DNA of 35,934 nucleotides. Source: Actinomycetota bacterium (GTDB taxonomy: Bacteria > Actinomycetota > Acidimicrobiia > Acidimicrobiales > CADCSY01). Below, piece by piece: positions 18,768-26,824 of this stretch. Below the pieces are notes generated by a model. The model saw only the letters and a list, made by a program, of their open reading frames with translations, searched no databases and was not told where the DNA came from. Positions within the stretch are counted from its first letter, which is position 1. Each line of letters starts with the position of its first letter. The stretch is from contig JADDQY010000088.1 in the NCBI GenBank assembly GCA_016781135.1, positions 1 to 35,934 of the forward strand, given 5' to 3'. Both the position numbers and the translations under genes were made by a program.

Positions 18768-19800
18768 GCGAGGCATCCTCGGAGAGCAACCACGCCGAGG
18801 TCGGCGAGCCGGCGTAGCGCACCCCCACCCGCTGGCCGCGAGCCAGCGCCAGGGAGGCGGGCACCCGAGCTCGCAGCCGAGGCCCGGCGTCGAGGGCGAC
18901 CTCGTACACGCTGTCGTGGCCGTAGAACTCCACCAGCTCGACCACGGCGTCGTCGCCTGGCACCAGGGCGAGGGCCTCGGGGCGCACGAGGACCTGGACG
19001 CCGCCGTCGGCTCGGGCCGCCAGCGGCACTCGCCCCACGGGGGTGTCGGCGTGGTGGCCGTGGGCGTGCCCGGGCACGAGGTTGGCATCACCGACGAACC
19101 CGGCCACCCACGGGGACGCCGGTGCCGCGTACAGGGCGGCGGGAGCAGCCCGTTGCTCGATCACCCCGTCGCGCATGACCGCCACCTCGTCGCCCAGGAC
19201 GAAGGCCTCCTCCTGGTCATGGGTGACGAACACGGTGGTGATGCCGAGCTCGACCAGCAGCCGGTGCACCTCGGTGCGCACCTCCGCCCGCAGGGCGGTG
19301 TCGAGGTTGGAGAACGGCTCGTCGAGCAGCAGGACCGAGGGACGAGGGGCCAACGCCCGGGCCAGCGCCACCCGCTGCTGCTGGCCCCCGGAGAGGGTTC
19401 CCGGTGACCGGTCGGCCAGACCCTGGAGGCCAACCATGGCCAGCGCTGCCTCCACCCGATCGGCGCTGCGCTCGGTCCGGGGCAGGCCGTAGCCCACGTT
19501 GCCCGCCACGCTGAGGTGGGGGAAGAGGGCCCAGTCCTGGAAGACCATGCCGATGTGGCGACGCTCGGGGGGAACCAGCGACCCCGGGCCCGTCAGCAGC
19601 CGCTCGCCGACCTGCACCTCACCGGCGTCGGGCACCTCCAGGCCGGCGATCGCCCGCAAGAGGGTGGTCTTGCCGCACCCGCTCGGACCGAGGAGGGCGA
19701 GCACCATTCCGGGCTCGACCCGCAGCGAGACATCAGACAGCACCGGCGTGGGCCCGAAGGACTTGCTGAGGCTGCGCACCTCGACGCTGGCGCCGCTCAT
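18721..19800 (-). CDS. ABC transporter ATP-binding protein (Fe(III)/FbpC-like)
   Basis: LLGPSGCGKTTLLRAIAG Walker A; LSGGQQQRVALARALAPRPSVLLLDEPFSNLD; C-terminal TOBE-like region. Confidence 0.95.
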   Translation of the reverse strand: MSGASVEVRSLSKSFGPTPVLSDVSLRVEPGMVLALLGPSGCGKTTLLRAIAGLEVPDAGEVQVGERLLTGPGSLVPPERRHIGMVFQDWALFPHLSVAGNVGYGLPRTERSADRVEAALAMVGLQGLADRSPGTLSGGQQQRVALARALAPRPSVLLLDEPFSNLDTALRAEVRTEVHRLLVELGITTVFVTHDQEEAFVLGDEVAVMRDGVIEQRAAPAALYAAPASPWVAGFVGDANLVPGHAHGHHADTPVGRVPLAARADGGVQVLVRPEALALVPGDDAVVELVEFYGHDSVYEVALDAGPRLRARVPASLALARGQRVGVRYAGSPTSAWLLSEDASLTPPGSAPAALGSRR

Positions 19801-19868
19801 CCGGGCCCAGCCTAGGCCCGGTGCTCCCGCCACGAGCGGGTAACGCCTGGCGCCGCACCCCGGTCACA

Positions 19869-20492
19869 GTGGCGATCGCTCTCGACGAAAGGCACGCCGT
19901 GGCCAGTGCAGTCGCCGCCCCGCTCACCCTCGCCGACCTCCTGCCCAGGAGCCGGATACGGACCGTCGCCCTGGTGGTGGGCTTCGCCCTGCTCACCGCC
20001 CTGGCCGCCCGGTTCACGTTCTTCCTGCCGTGGACGCCGGTGCCGGTGTCGGGCCAGACCTTCGCCGTGCTCCTGGCCGGGGCCGGCCTGGGTTGGCAGG
20101 CCGGGGCCGCCAGCCAGCTGCTCTACGTGGTCCTGGGAGCCATCGGGCTGCCGTTCTACGCCGACGGGGCCAGCGGGTGGGACGTGGTTGCGGGGCCGAC
20201 CGGCGGTTACCTCGTGGGGTTCGTGGTGGCGGCCGCGCTGGTCGGACGCCTCGCCGAGCGTCGTCAGGACCGCACCCTGCTCACGTCGGTGCCGGCCATG
20301 CTCGCCGGCACCGCGGTGATCTACCTCTTCGGGGTCACCTGGCTGGCCCACGTGCTCGACGTCGGCGCCGCCACCGCCGTCGAGAAGGGGCTGGCGCCCT
20401 TCGTCATCGGCGACGCAATCAAGCTGGTCGCCGCCGGTGTGCTGCTGCCGGCAGCATGGCGGCTGGCCCGCCCTCGAGACGAGCAGCACTAG
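19869..20492 (+). CDS. bioY: Biotin transporter BioY
   Basis: FFLPWTPVPVSGQTFAVLLAGAGLGWQAGAASQLLYVVLGAIGLPFYADGASG...GPTGGYLVGF; start uncertain (GTG 19869 or GTG 19899 with AAAGG). Confidence 0.92.
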   Translation: MAIALDERHAVASAVAAPLTLADLLPRSRIRTVALVVGFALLTALAARFTFFLPWTPVPVSGQTFAVLLAGAGLGWQAGAASQLLYVVLGAIGLPFYADGASGWDVVAGPTGGYLVGFVVAAALVGRLAERRQDRTLLTSVPAMLAGTAVIYLFGVTWLAHVLDVGAATAVEKGLAPFVIGDAIKLVAAGVLLPAAWRLARPRDEQH

Positions 20493-20554
20493 CGGCCCGG
20501 CACGCTCGAGGCGTGGCCGGCGGCTCGCGGCGGTGCCCACCTAGCCTTCGGCCC

Positions 20555-20758
20555 ATGGAACGCACCTACTCCGTGCCCGGCATCAGCTGTGACCACTGCA
20601 AGCGCGCCATCGAAGGCGAGCTGGCACCGATGGACGGCGTCGAGCAGGTCGAGGTCGACGTCGCCGCCAAGACGGTGGTGGTCGTCGGCTCGATCAGCGA
20701 CGACGACGTTCGCTCGGCCATCCACGAAGCCGGCTACGAGGTGACCGCCACCAGCTGA
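20555..20758 (+). CDS. Heavy-metal-associated (HMA) domain / CopZ-like protein
   Basis: MERTYSVPGISCDHCKRAIEGELAPMDGVEQVEVDVAAKTVVVVG...; CxxC metal site; TAGCCT 7 nt before ATG. Confidence 0.9.
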   Translation: MERTYSVPGISCDHCKRAIEGELAPMDGVEQVEVDVAAKTVVVVGSISDDDVRSAIHEAGYEVTATS

Positions 20759-20802
20759 CGGCGACAGACTGATCCCCCCGGGCCATGGGAGTTTCGAGCG
20801 GG

Positions 20803-21027
20803 TCAGCCCCCACCGCCGCAGGTCCCGTCGAAAGCCGGGTTGCGGTGGCTGCCGTCGCAGAAGGGCTTGGCGGCCGACCGGCCGCAGCGGCACAGCACCA
20901 CGTCGTCGCCGTCGAGCTCGAAGGCTCGGCCCTCGTGGTCGACGAGACGCACGGGACCGGTCACCTTCAACGGCCCGTTCGCCCGGACCTTGATCGTCAC
21001 CGGCGGGGCTGCCTCGCCGTCGCTCAC
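20803..21027 (-). CDS. CDGSH iron-sulfur domain protein
   Basis: LCRCGRSAAKPFCDGSH fits C-x-C-x2-S-x3-P-x-C-D-G-S-H; GTG start overlaps the stop of the upstream helicase gene (GTGA). Confidence 0.88.
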   Translation of the reverse strand: MSDGEAAPPVTIKVRANGPLKVTGPVRLVDHEGRAFELDGDDVVLCRCGRSAAKPFCDGSHRNPAFDGTCGGGG

Positions 21028-23132
21028 GGGCAGGGGGTACCGCCGGCGAGGGCGGGGGGAAGCGGCCGAGCGTGGACCAGGGTGAGACGACGGGTGGCCC
21101 GGGTGAGGGCGACGTAGAGCGCCCTTAGCCCCTGCGGCTCCTCGGCCACGACGGCGGCGGGCTCGACCACGATCACGGAGTCGAGCTCGAGGCCCTTGGC
21201 CAGGTGCACGGGCACCAGCGTGACCCGGGCGTCGAGGCCGCCGGTCTCCGCTCGGCCGTGGTCGATGCCCGCCGCCGCCAGTGCCGCGGCGACCTCCTCG
21301 ACCAACGACGCCGGCACCACCACGGCGACGTTGCCCTCGTCCACCGCCTGCCGCTCGGCCTCGGCCCGCCGCGCCACCTCGGCGCCGAGCCGGTCGGGCT
21401 CCGAGGCCACCACCAGCGGTACCTCGCCGTGCTCGCGCACCGACCGGGGCAGGGCCAGCCCGGGTGCGGCAGCGGGGAGCAGACGGGCGGCCAGGCCCAA
21501 CAGCGTGGCGGGGGTGCGGTAGGCGACGGTCAGCTCGTGGACGCGGGGCGGGTGCCGGGACGGCAGTTGCTCGAGGACGTCGTCCCAGCTCGACGGGGCC
21601 CACGCCCCCGTCGCCTGGGCGATGTCACCCACCACGGTCATCGAGCCCCCGAGCGAACGGCGGGCGAGCATGCGCAGCTCCATGGGAGACAGGTCCTGAG
21701 CCTCGTCGACCACCAGGTGACCGTAGGACCGGAGCTGGTCGTCGGTCTCCGAGGGACGGGGGCCGAGGAGGGCCCGGGCTTCGTCGAGCAGGGCGACGTC
21801 GGCCCCCGTCCAGCGAACATCGGTGGCGGCGACCTCGCCCCGCTCCTGGTACAGGGCCCGTTGCTCGTCGTCGTCGAGCCGGCCGGCGGCGGCCAGGCGA
21901 GTGAGCGCCCGCGATCCGAACAGGTCGCGCAGCAGCTCGGCGGGGTCGAGCACCGGCCACATCCACTCGAGGGCCGCCCGCACGTCGTCGTGGCGACCCA
22001 GCTGCTCGCGCACCGCCGCCGGCTCGACCTCGGTGCGGGCGGCGCTGCGGGCGAGCACCTCCCACAGTCCCTGCTCGACCAGGCGTCGCCCGGCGTTGTG
22101 GCGGTCGGCCCGGCGCCGGGCCCGCTCGACCAGGCGCCGGCTCGACGCCACATCGCAGCGCAGCCACTGCAGGCCGAGCCCGACGACCAGGTCGCCGCGC
22201 AGCGGGCGCTGTCGGTCGGCAACGGCCTTGGCGAGCACCGCCGCCATGCGCAGATCACCCTTGACCCGGGCCGCCTCAGGGCGTTCCCGCCGGTCACCCA
22301 CCGCCTCGGGCACCAGGTCGGCGAGGACCGCCAGCTCGACCCCGGCTTCACCCAGCGAGGGGAGGACCCGGTCGATGTAGCTGAGGTAGAGCCGGTTTGG
22401 CCCGACGACCAGCACCCCTTGACCCTCGAGCGGGAAGCGGTGGGTGTAGAGCAGGTAGGCGGCCCGGTGCAGCGCGACGACCGTCTTGCCCGTGCCCGGT
22501 CCACCTTGGACCACCACCACCCCCCCGAGCTCGGAGCGGATGATCTCGTCCTGCTCGGCCTGGATGGTGCCGACGATGTCGCCGAGCCGCCCCGTCCGGG
22601 GACGCTCGAGCGCCCGCAGCAACACCCGCTTGCCGGCCAGCCCGTCGGCGCCGGGGTCGACGCCGTCGACGTCACCGATGTCGTCTAGACCGAAGCCGTC
22701 GTCGAAGAGCTCGTCCTCGTAGTCGAGGAGGCGACGGCCGCGGCTGGCAAAGTGGCGCCGGCGGGACAGCCCCATCGGGTGGCGGCCGGTCGCCCGGTAG
22801 AAGGGCTCGGCGACAGGCGCCCGCCAGTCGACCACCACTGGCTCCTGGTCGTCGTCGGCAACCGCGACCCGACCGATGTAGAACCGCTCGGCCGACCCCT
22901 GTGGGTCGATCCGACCGAAGACCAGGGCGCCGTCGCCCAGCTCCAGCTGGGCCATCCGGGCCCGGATGGTGTCTTCGACCACCTCGCTCTCGAGGCGGGC
23001 CTGGTGCGTGCCGCCGGGTCCCACCTCGGTGAGGTCGCGCAAGCGCAGGACCCGCCGACGGGTCGCCTCCAGGCAGTCGTAGGCATGGTCCACCCAGGCC
23101 TGCTCGGCCTCCAACTCGGAGCTTCGGGCCAT
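21024..23132 (-). CDS. helD: UvrD/Rep-like superfamily 1 helicase, HelD-like (RNA polymerase recycling motor family)
   Basis: ALVFGRIDPQGSAERFYIGRVAVADDDQEPVVVDWRAPVAEPFYRATGRHPMGLSRRRHF; VVVQGGPGTGKTVVALHRAAYLLYTHR; LVVDEAQDLSPMELRML; LYVALTRATRRLTLVH. Confidence 0.85.
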   Translation of the reverse strand: MARSSELEAEQAWVDHAYDCLEATRRRVLRLRDLTEVGPGGTHQARLESEVVEDTIRARMAQLELGDGALVFGRIDPQGSAERFYIGRVAVADDDQEPVVVDWRAPVAEPFYRATGRHPMGLSRRRHFASRGRRLLDYEDELFDDGFGLDDIGDVDGVDPGADGLAGKRVLLRALERPRTGRLGDIVGTIQAEQDEIIRSELGGVVVVQGGPGTGKTVVALHRAAYLLYTHRFPLEGQGVLVVGPNRLYLSYIDRVLPSLGEAGVELAVLADLVPEAVGDRRERPEAARVKGDLRMAAVLAKAVADRQRPLRGDLVVGLGLQWLRCDVASSRRLVERARRRADRHNAGRRLVEQGLWEVLARSAARTEVEPAAVREQLGRHDDVRAALEWMWPVLDPAELLRDLFGSRALTRLAAAGRLDDDEQRALYQERGEVAATDVRWTGADVALLDEARALLGPRPSETDDQLRSYGHLVVDEAQDLSPMELRMLARRSLGGSMTVVGDIAQATGAWAPSSWDDVLEQLPSRHPPRVHELTVAYRTPATLLGLAARLLPAAAPGLALPRSVREHGEVPLVVASEPDRLGAEVARRAEAERQAVDEGNVAVVVPASLVEEVAAALAAAGIDHGRAETGGLDARVTLVPVHLAKGLELDSVIVVEPAAVVAEEPQGLRALYVALTRATRRLTLVHARPLPPALAGGTPCP

Positions 23133-23336
23133 GGACACGCTCGAGGGGATCGGCGACGGAGGGACCGGCCATGGTAGTGGCGGGGCCGTCCGCGAGCGGC
23201 ACGCCCGTCGCGCACGTCGCCGCGGTCGAGCACGGGTGGATCCTCCCGGTCGATCCGGACCTTCTTCGCTCTTCTCCAACTCTTCCCAGATGGGACTGTT
23301 GCTCCTGCAAAGACCTCGTCAACTAGAGTGTCCCCC

Positions 23337-23810
23337 GTGCACCCCGACTGGGATGACGGACGCATCACCGCGTTCGGCATGCTCTTGGAGGCGCACGCCG
23401 CCCTCGTGGCCCTCGTGGGCCGCGAGCTCGAGGCCGCTACGGACCTCACCATCGGGTGGTTCGAGATCCTCATCCGCCTGGTCCGCAGCCCCGGCCAGCA
23501 GCTGCGGATGAGCGAGCTGGCCTCCCAGGCGGCGCTGAGCACCAGCGGCCTGAGCAGGCTCGTCGACCGCATGGAGGAGGCCAAGCTCATCCGTCGGGAG
23601 GCGTGCCCGTCCGACCGCCGGGGGGCCTTCGCCGTGCTGACCGACGCCGGCAGGGCGGCGTTGGAGGCGGCGATGCCGGCGCACCTGGACAGCTTGGAGC
23701 GACACCTCGTCGGACCTCTCGGACCCGAGCGGGTGGCCGAGCTCACCGCCATGCTCGAGACGTTGCGCGACCGGGCCCGAGGGGGCGCGCCACCACCGCC
23801 AGGCCGGTGA
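23337..23810 (+). CDS. MarR-family transcriptional regulator
   Basis: LTIGWFEILIRLVRSPGQQLRMSELASQAALSTSGLSRLVDRMEEAKLIRREACPSDRRGAFAVLTDAGRAAL; start GTG 23328 or 23337. Confidence 0.93.
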   Translation: MHPDWDDGRITAFGMLLEAHAALVALVGRELEAATDLTIGWFEILIRLVRSPGQQLRMSELASQAALSTSGLSRLVDRMEEAKLIRREACPSDRRGAFAVLTDAGRAALEAAMPAHLDSLERHLVGPLGPERVAELTAMLETLRDRARGGAPPPPGR

Positions 23811-24802
23811 GGGAGCAGGCCCGCATCGGCGTCGTGCTGGGAGGCGGAGGCCTCGTGGGCCACGCGTGGCACGTCGGCGTCCTCGCCGGCATCGCCGAGG
23901 CGACCGGGTGGGACGCCCGTGGGGCCGACCTGATCGTCGGCACCTCGGCGGGGGCGGTCGTCGCTGCCGAGCTGCGGGCCGGGCACCGGCCTTGCGACCT
24001 CCTCTGCCCCGGTGAGGGTGCCGCCCCCACCACGGTGCCCCGGCTCGTCCTCGGTCGGCGGTCGTTTCGGCCGGCGGCACCAGCGATGGTGGTCCGCCGG
24101 CTGCGCCGCCGCAGGCCCGCCTCGCTCGGGCTGGTCGCCGCCGCCATGATGCCCAGGGGCCGCCGGGATGCAGCGATCGTCGGCGACGCCGTCGCCCGTC
24201 TTGCACCGACCAGCCCTCGGTGGCCTCCAGGGCTGTGGGTGTGCACCACCCGGCTCCACGACGGCGAGCGGGTGGTCCTCGACGCCGACAGCGGGGCCGA
24301 CCTGGCCACCGCGGTGGCGGCCTCGTGCGCCATGGCCGGGTTCTTCGCCCCGGTGCCGATCGCCGGCCACGACCACATCGACGGGGGGGCCCGCTCGGTG
24401 AGCAACGCTGACGTGGTCGTCGACGAGGACCTCGACCTGGTGGTGGTGTCGTCGCCCATGTCGATCGACCGAGCCGCCACCGGGCCGGCCCGGGGTTTCG
24501 CCTCCCGGCTGGCCCGTCGCCAGCGCCTAAGCCACGGAGCCCGCCTCGCCCGCGAGCTGGCTCAGGTGCGCTCTCGGGGGGCGCTCGTCGTGAGCCTCGA
24601 ACCCGGCCCCGAGGAAGTGGCGGTCTTGGGCGGCTGCGGTGCTTCGATGGACTTCGGGCGCCGGGACGCGGTGGCTCACCAGGCCCGGGACAGCGCCCTT
24701 CGCCGGTTCGCCTCCGCCCCGCTCGCCGAGGTGGCGTCGGTGCTCGCCGGCATCACCTCCACGCTTCCCTCGCGGGCGGAACCGGGCGTGCCGGTACGGT
24801 GA
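23807..24802 (+). CDS. Patatin-like phospholipase family protein
   Basis: IGVVLGGGGLVGHAWHVGVLAGI oxyanion loop; IVGTSAGAVVAAEL (GxSxG); HIDGGARS (DGG). GTG start overlaps MarR stop. Confidence 0.88.
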   Translation: MREQARIGVVLGGGGLVGHAWHVGVLAGIAEATGWDARGADLIVGTSAGAVVAAELRAGHRPCDLLCPGEGAAPTTVPRLVLGRRSFRPAAPAMVVRRLRRRRPASLGLVAAAMMPRGRRDAAIVGDAVARLAPTSPRWPPGLWVCTTRLHDGERVVLDADSGADLATAVAASCAMAGFFAPVPIAGHDHIDGGARSVSNADVVVDEDLDLVVVSSPMSIDRAATGPARGFASRLARRQRLSHGARLARELAQVRSRGALVVSLEPGPEEVAVLGGCGASMDFGRRDAVAHQARDSALRRFASAPLAEVASVLAGITSTLPSRAEPGVPVR

Positions 24803-25887
24803 CCCCAGTGCCCGCCGCCTCGCCGGCTTCCCCCTTCCTGCGCGCCTGCCGCGGTGAGGACCCCGGCCGGGTCCCGGTGTGGTTCATGCGCCAGGCCGGG
24901 CGCTCGCTGCCGGAGTACCGGGCGCTGCGGGAGCGGCACACCTTCGCCGAGGTGATCGCCGACCCCGAGCTGGCCGCCGAGGTGACCCTCCAGCCGGTAC
25001 GGCGCCTGGGGGTCGATGCCGCCATCCTCTTCAGCGACATCGTCACGCCGGTCCAGGCGCTGGTCGACGGCATCGGCATCCGCCCCGACCAGGGACCGGT
25101 GGTGGCGTCGCCACTGCGCACCAAGGCCGATCTCGCCCGCCTGCGCCCTCTCGAGCCCGAGCTCGACGTGCCCTACGTGCTCGAGACCGTACGCCTGGTC
25201 CGTAGCCGCCTTCCCGCCGACGTCGCCCTCATCGGCTTTGCCGGCGCCCCCTTCACCGTGGCCAGCTACCTGGTCGAGGGGGGCAAGTCGAGCGACCACC
25301 GCCACACCAAGGCGCTGATGTACGGCGAGCCCGAGGTGTGGGACGACCTTCTCGACCGCCTGGCCGGGGTGGCCTCGGCCAGCCTGCGGTCCCAGGTGGA
25401 AGCCGGCGCCCAGGCCGTGCAGTTGTTCGACTCCTGGGTCGGCACGCTCTCCGAGCCCGACTACCGGCGCTATGTCCTGCCGGCGTCGGCGCGGGTGCTG
25501 GAGGGGCTGGACGACCTCGGTGTGCCCCGGATCCACTTCGGGGTCGGCGCCGGGCACCTGCTGTCGGCCATGGCCGAGGCCGGAGCCGAGGTCGTCGGCG
25601 TCGACTGGCGAACCCCGCTCGATCACGCCCGTCGGCAGCTCGGTCCCGGCGTCGCCGTGCAGGGCAATCTCGACCCGGCGGTGCTGTTCTGCCCGCCCCA
25701 GGTGCTCGACGCCCGGGTGCGGGCGGTGCTGGCTGCCAACGGCGGCCGGCCCGGGCACGTGTTCAACCTCGGTTGGGGCGTGCTCCCCGACACCGACCCC
25801 GACGCCCTCTGCCGGGTGGTCGAGCTCGTCCACGCCGAAGGCATGGAGCGCAGGCACGCCGAGGGCACCGAGCACGGGCAGCCGTGA
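24799..25887 (+). CDS. hemE: Uroporphyrinogen decarboxylase
   Basis: VPVWFMRQAGRSLPEYR...DAAILFSDIVTPVQAL...GFAGAPFTVASYLVEGGKS...NLDPAVLF; start GTG 24799 or 24808. Confidence 0.96.
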   Translation: MTPVPAASPASPFLRACRGEDPGRVPVWFMRQAGRSLPEYRALRERHTFAEVIADPELAAEVTLQPVRRLGVDAAILFSDIVTPVQALVDGIGIRPDQGPVVASPLRTKADLARLRPLEPELDVPYVLETVRLVRSRLPADVALIGFAGAPFTVASYLVEGGKSSDHRHTKALMYGEPEVWDDLLDRLAGVASASLRSQVEAGAQAVQLFDSWVGTLSEPDYRRYVLPASARVLEGLDDLGVPRIHFGVGAGHLLSAMAEAGAEVVGVDWRTPLDHARRQLGPGVAVQGNLDPAVLFCPPQVLDARVRAVLAANGGRPGHVFNLGWGVLPDTDPDALCRVVELVHAEGMERRHAEGTEHGQP

Positions 25888-26819
25888 GCGCGCCGCCGGT
25901 GGGGGTCGTGGTCATGGCCTACGGCACCCCCGCCGGGCCCGAAGATGTCGAGGCGTACTACACCCACGTGCGCCGGGGCCGCCCACCCCCCCCGGCGCTG
26001 CTCGACGACCTGGTGCAGCGTTACCGCGCCATCGGCGGGGTCTCGCCCCTGTCGGCACGGACGCGGGCCCAAGCGGGCGTGATCGCCGCCGGCCTGGAGC
26101 ACCGCGCTCCCGGTCGCTACCGGGTGGAGATCGGCTACAAGCACGCCCCGCCTTTCCTCGAGGACGCCGTCGAGCGGTTGATCGGCGCCGGTGCCCGCCG
26201 CATCGTCGGCGTGGTGCTGGCCCCCCACTACAGCGCCGGCTCGGTGGCCGAGTACCTCGGCCGGCTGCGGGCCCGGGCCGCCGAGCTCGACCCCGGCGTC
26301 GTGGTCGTCGCCGTCCCCGACTGGCACCTCGAACCGGCGTACCTCGCCTTCCTCACCAGCGAGGTCCGTCGGTGCCTCGCCGGGCTGCCGGCGGCCACCA
26401 AGGTGCTGTTCAGCGCCCACTCGCTGCCGGCCCGGGTCGTCGCCGGCGGCGACCCCTACGCCGAACAGGTCGGCGAGACGGCGGTGGCGGTGGCGAGGGC
26501 CGTCCGGCTGACGCCGGGAGCCGGGTGGACGGTGGCCTGGCAGAGCGCAGGTCGGACGCCCGAGCCGTGGATCGGCCCCGACGTCCTCGAGGTCTTCGCC
26601 GACCTGGCACGGACCGGCCGGGTCGAGGGGGTGCTGGTGTGCCCGTGCGGGTTCGTGTCGGACCACCTCGAGGTGCTCTACGACCTCGACCTCGAGGCCG
26701 CCGCCCGTGCCAGCGAGCTCGGGCTCGCCTTCGCCCGCACCGCCGTGCCCAACGACGACCCTGCGGTCCTCGGGGCGCTGGCCAACCGGGTGATCGCCGC
26801 TGCCGGCGCCGCCGCCTGA
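25884..26819 (+). CDS. hemH: Ferrochelatase (protoporphyrin or coproporphyrin type)
   Basis: VGVVVMAYGTPAGPEDVEAYYTHVRRG...GYKHAPPFLEDAVERL...PHYSAGSVAEYL...FSAHSLP...CGFVSDHLEVLYDLD; GTG overlaps hemE TGA. Confidence 0.93.
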   Translation: MSAPPVGVVVMAYGTPAGPEDVEAYYTHVRRGRPPPPALLDDLVQRYRAIGGVSPLSARTRAQAGVIAAGLEHRAPGRYRVEIGYKHAPPFLEDAVERLIGAGARRIVGVVLAPHYSAGSVAEYLGRLRARAAELDPGVVVVAVPDWHLEPAYLAFLTSEVRRCLAGLPAATKVLFSAHSLPARVVAGGDPYAEQVGETAVAVARAVRLTPGAGWTVAWQSAGRTPEPWIGPDVLEVFADLARTGRVEGVLVCPCGFVSDHLEVLYDLDLEAAARASELGLAFARTAVPNDDPAVLGALANRVIAAAGAAA

Positions 26820-26824
26820 GCCCG

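Noticed and set aside
21204-22688. 494-aa plus-strand ORF over helD
   Set aside because: Antisense to conserved helicase motifs; no recognisable domain.
23133-23327. Rifamycin-associated element upstream of the helD-like gene
   Set aside because: Looked for the GGGGCTTGCGGCAAGxCCC-type inverted repeat and did not find it.
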